A stretch of DNA of 43,978 bases from DASXTW01 sp046726275 (lineage in GTDB: Bacteria; Actinomycetota; UBA4738): positions 1 to 43,978 of the forward strand of contig JBKPAF010000013.1 in assembly GCA_046726275.1 (NCBI GenBank), given 5' to 3'. The notes below the pieces were generated by a model. The model saw only the letters and a list, made by a program, of their open reading frames with translations, was not told the origin of the DNA and did no database searches. This document shows positions 42,701 to 43,978 of this stretch, one piece after another. Position 1 is the stretch's first letter; each line of letters starts with the position of its first letter. Both the position numbers and the translations under genes were made by a program.

Positions 42701-43965
42701 ATCTGTTGGGCCAGGATGTCGAGAGGCGCGACCATCGGGTGGAGGGCATCCAGGCGCCCGGAGCTCACGCCGCGAAGCAGTGCGGCGCACTCGACCAACT
42801 CATCCCGGGAGGTCGGGAACAATCGCCCGGCGGGCGTTCCGCTCCGCGTGTGATTCGACCGACCGACCCGCTGCAGGAACGTGGCCAGGCTCCGGGGCGA
42901 GCCGATCTGACACACCAACTCCACCGGGCCGATGTCGATCCCGAGCTCCAGCGAGGCGGTCGCCACGAGCGCGGCGAGGTCTCCTGACCGCAGGCGTGAC
43001 TCCACCCGCTGACGGCGTTCCTTCGACAAGCTGCCGTGGTGCGCGGCGACCCGATCCTCTCCCAGGCGCTCGCCGAGCTGATGGGCCACTCGTTCGGCCA
43101 TCCGACGCGTGTTCACGAAGACGAGGGTGGTGCGGTGGGCCTTCACCTGCTGGGCGATGAGGTCGAGGATCTCGGCCATCTGCTCTGCCGAGGCAACGGC
43201 CCCGAGCTCGTCATCCGGCAACTGCAGGACGAGATCGAGGTCGCGCTGGTGACCGACGTCGACGATGGAGCACTGGGCAGAACCATCGGGGCGCGAGCGA
43301 TCCGGTCCCGATCCGACCAAGAGCCTGGCCACCGTCTCGATGGGCCGCTGTGTCGCCGAGAGCCCGATTCGCTGCGGCTGCTCGCCGACGACATGCGCCA
43401 ACCGCTCGAGCGTCAGCGCCAGGTGCGATCCTCGCTTGTTTCCCGCGACCGCGTGGATCTCATCGACGATCACCGTCTGGACTCCGCCGAGCATGGCCCG
43501 GCTCCGTTCTGCCGTTACCAGGAGATAGAGCGATTCCGGGGTTGTGATCAGGAAGTTCGGGGGGCGCCTCAGCATCGCCGCTCGATCCGATGCGGCGGTG
43601 TCTCCCGTTCGGACCGCAACTCGGATCTCCGGAGCGTCCATGCCCCGTTCGGCGACGACTTCGCGGATCTCGCGGAGCGGGGCTTCCAAATTCTGGTGGA
43701 TGTCGACGGCCAGCGCCTTGAGGGGCGAGACATAGACGACCTGAGGACCGGCCTCGAGACTCTTCCCTTCCTCGTGGGCGCGGTACATCCGATCCATGCA
43801 GACCAGGAACGCGGCGAGGGTCTTTCCAGAGCCGGTGGGAGCCGCGATCAGGGTGTCATTACCGGCAGCGATCTCACCCCAGCCGCCGGCCTGGGGTGGG
43901 GTCGGCCCCTCGGGAAAACGACGCTCGAACCACGTGCGAACCGCGGGGTGGAATGGATCGAGCAC
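39712..43965 (-). CDS. lhr: Lhr-type large ATP-dependent helicase
   Basis: 1417 residues, 3'-5' helicase of the Lhr family tied to DNA repair. Walker A APTGSGKT is at 42-49, DEIH at 168-171, SATQRP near 204, and motifs V/VI (ASLELGIDIG, then FLQRVGRSNH) near 338-370. A winged-helix domain and the long Lhr-specific C-terminal region follow (ending APLAT). A GTG at 43965 is the first in-window start, but the frame stays open to the right edge (GPNR before it), so the true start could be just outside. It is convergent with DUF1003. Confidence 0.95.
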   Translation of the reverse strand: MLDPFHPAVRTWFERRFPEGPTPPQAGGWGEIAAGNDTLIAAPTGSGKTLAAFLVCMDRMYRAHEEGKSLEAGPQVVYVSPLKALAVDIHQNLEAPLREIREVVAERGMDAPEIRVAVRTGDTAASDRAAMLRRPPNFLITTPESLYLLVTAERSRAMLGGVQTVIVDEIHAVAGNKRGSHLALTLERLAHVVGEQPQRIGLSATQRPIETVARLLVGSGPDRSRPDGSAQCSIVDVGHQRDLDLVLQLPDDELGAVASAEQMAEILDLIAQQVKAHRTTLVFVNTRRMAERVAHQLGERLGEDRVAAHHGSLSKERRQRVESRLRSGDLAALVATASLELGIDIGPVELVCQIGSPRSLATFLQRVGRSNHTRSGTPAGRLFPTSRDELVECAALLRGVSSGRLDALHPMVAPLDILAQQIVAECAAEEWSEEGLFDLVRGAAPFAGLSRQNFDEVVELVSEGIQTGRGRRAAYLHRDRVNGRLKGRRGARLAALTSGGAIPELGDYRVVAEPDDVFVGTVNEDWAIESMAGDVFLLGTTSWRIRRVEPGTVRVVDARGAPPSVPFWLGEAPGRTEELSEEVSDLRAEVGKRLEQGDQAGAQQWLEEQCGIDLAASDTIVRYLGAGLVALGTLPTKDTIVLERFFDESGGMQLVGHAPFGARLNRALGLGLRKRFCVTFDFELQAAASDDAILLSLGPQHSFPLERVPKFLASKTVEGVVRQAVLTSPLFAARWRWNLNRSLAVLRMRGGRRNPAPIQRMEADDLMAAVFPTLAACQENVAPGPLEIPDHPLVRQTLDDCLHEAMDIDGLKQVLAGIEGGQVKVVTRDTTEPSVLAHEILNGRPFTFLDDAPLEERRSRAVQLRRGLPVEARDLASLDPAAIERVQEEVRPDPRDEDELHDLLMTVVGLRPVDDWSAWFDELVQEHRAVTVRVPGADLWCAVERRPVLERMFPGAQVSPDIRSPMAAVAIDRDAAAAEMLRGHLEYRGPSTAADLAEATALPESDTTIALARLEGEGFAFRGHFTAPDGPEEFCARRLLARIHAYTQQRLRREIEPVTARDFMRFLLRWQHVAPGTRREGRLGVLAVVEQLQGFELAAGAWERAVLASRVEGYRGDWLDDLSLSGDVTWGRLSLRNGEVDEVPRRSGMTPSRATPITLAIRDDLPWLLQAARGDRTPAWPGPGRTRDVLEALREHGALFQSDLTTITRRLPGEVEEGLWDAVARGLVTSDGFQAVRSLLFQRSAARSVDRRRLRRGGGAMAARSAGRWSLVPGTVATEDADELAEAVAEQLLARWGVVFHDLLARESLVVPWREVVWALRRMEARGTIRGGRFVNGFTGEQYAVPEAVEMLRSVRKSNRTGEVVRISGADPLNLVGIVLPGPRIPAVPTNSLTYLDGVPAASPTTTVEGESAPLAT

Positions 43966-43978
43966 GCGATTGGGACCT

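Noticed and set aside
1..43978. CRISPR array, rRNA operon or insertion sequence with terminal repeats
   Set aside because: No regularly spaced direct repeats, rRNA-like stretches or transposase motifs were seen; the only recombinase is the integrase at the left edge.

Overview
The window is about 44 kb of GC-rich bacterial chromosome, densely packed with genes on both strands. Gene content points to an Actinomycetota lineage: a UPF0182 giant membrane protein, a YlbL-type PDZ/Lon-like protease and a DUF2342 zincin sit together much as I recall Rv3193c-Rv3195 of Mycobacterium tuberculosis. There is also an Rv2578c-family radical SAM protein, a DUF5319 protein, a LigD in mycobacterial Pol-PE-Lig domain order, and many likely leaderless starts with a TAnnnT -10 box 6-10 bases before the start codon. 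I cannot name the species; a deep-branching or uncultured actinobacterium is my inference.

Layout. 1-1500: an N-terminally short tyrosine recombinase, a decayed small ORF and a strong hairpin next to an initiator tRNA-Met whose 3' end faces the integrase, which looks like the edge of an integrated element. 1553-8223: moaE, an MreB-like actin, the PDZ protease and UPF0182 on the minus strand, with the zincin divergent. 8258-16036: nucleoside uptake and salvage, with deoC, two permeases, a double ABC ATPase, a BMP-type lipoprotein and upp. 16092-18463: small metabolic genes (hotdog thioesterase, SCP2 domain, histidine phosphatase) and a frameshifted membrane protein.

18492-21025 is the most interesting part. 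A divergent HicB-like/HTH gene and an Rv2578c-family radical SAM gene flank a near-perfect LexA (SOS) box placed between the -35 and -10 of the radical SAM promoter. The radical SAM gene carries a 346-residue intein with LAGLIDADG endonuclease motifs. The intein splits the CxxxCxxC iron-sulfur motif, so the third cluster cysteine is supplied only on the C-extein as the +1 splicing nucleophile.

21032-29011: a small conserved zinc-type protein, a hydrolase, DUF72, the nitrogen sensors glnD and glnK, and ku divergent from ligD (NHEJ). 29021-39709: DUF5319, a PIG-L deacetylase, a histidine-kinase relic, RmuC, a membrane protein/SDR/amidohydrolase operon, then tldD-tldE, an exchanger-like membrane protein, a UbiE-type methyltransferase and DUF1003. 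39712 to the right edge: a large Lhr-type helicase. Genome maintenance recurs (radical SAM under SOS, Ku, LigD, RmuC, Lhr), but these genes are scattered rather than in one operon.
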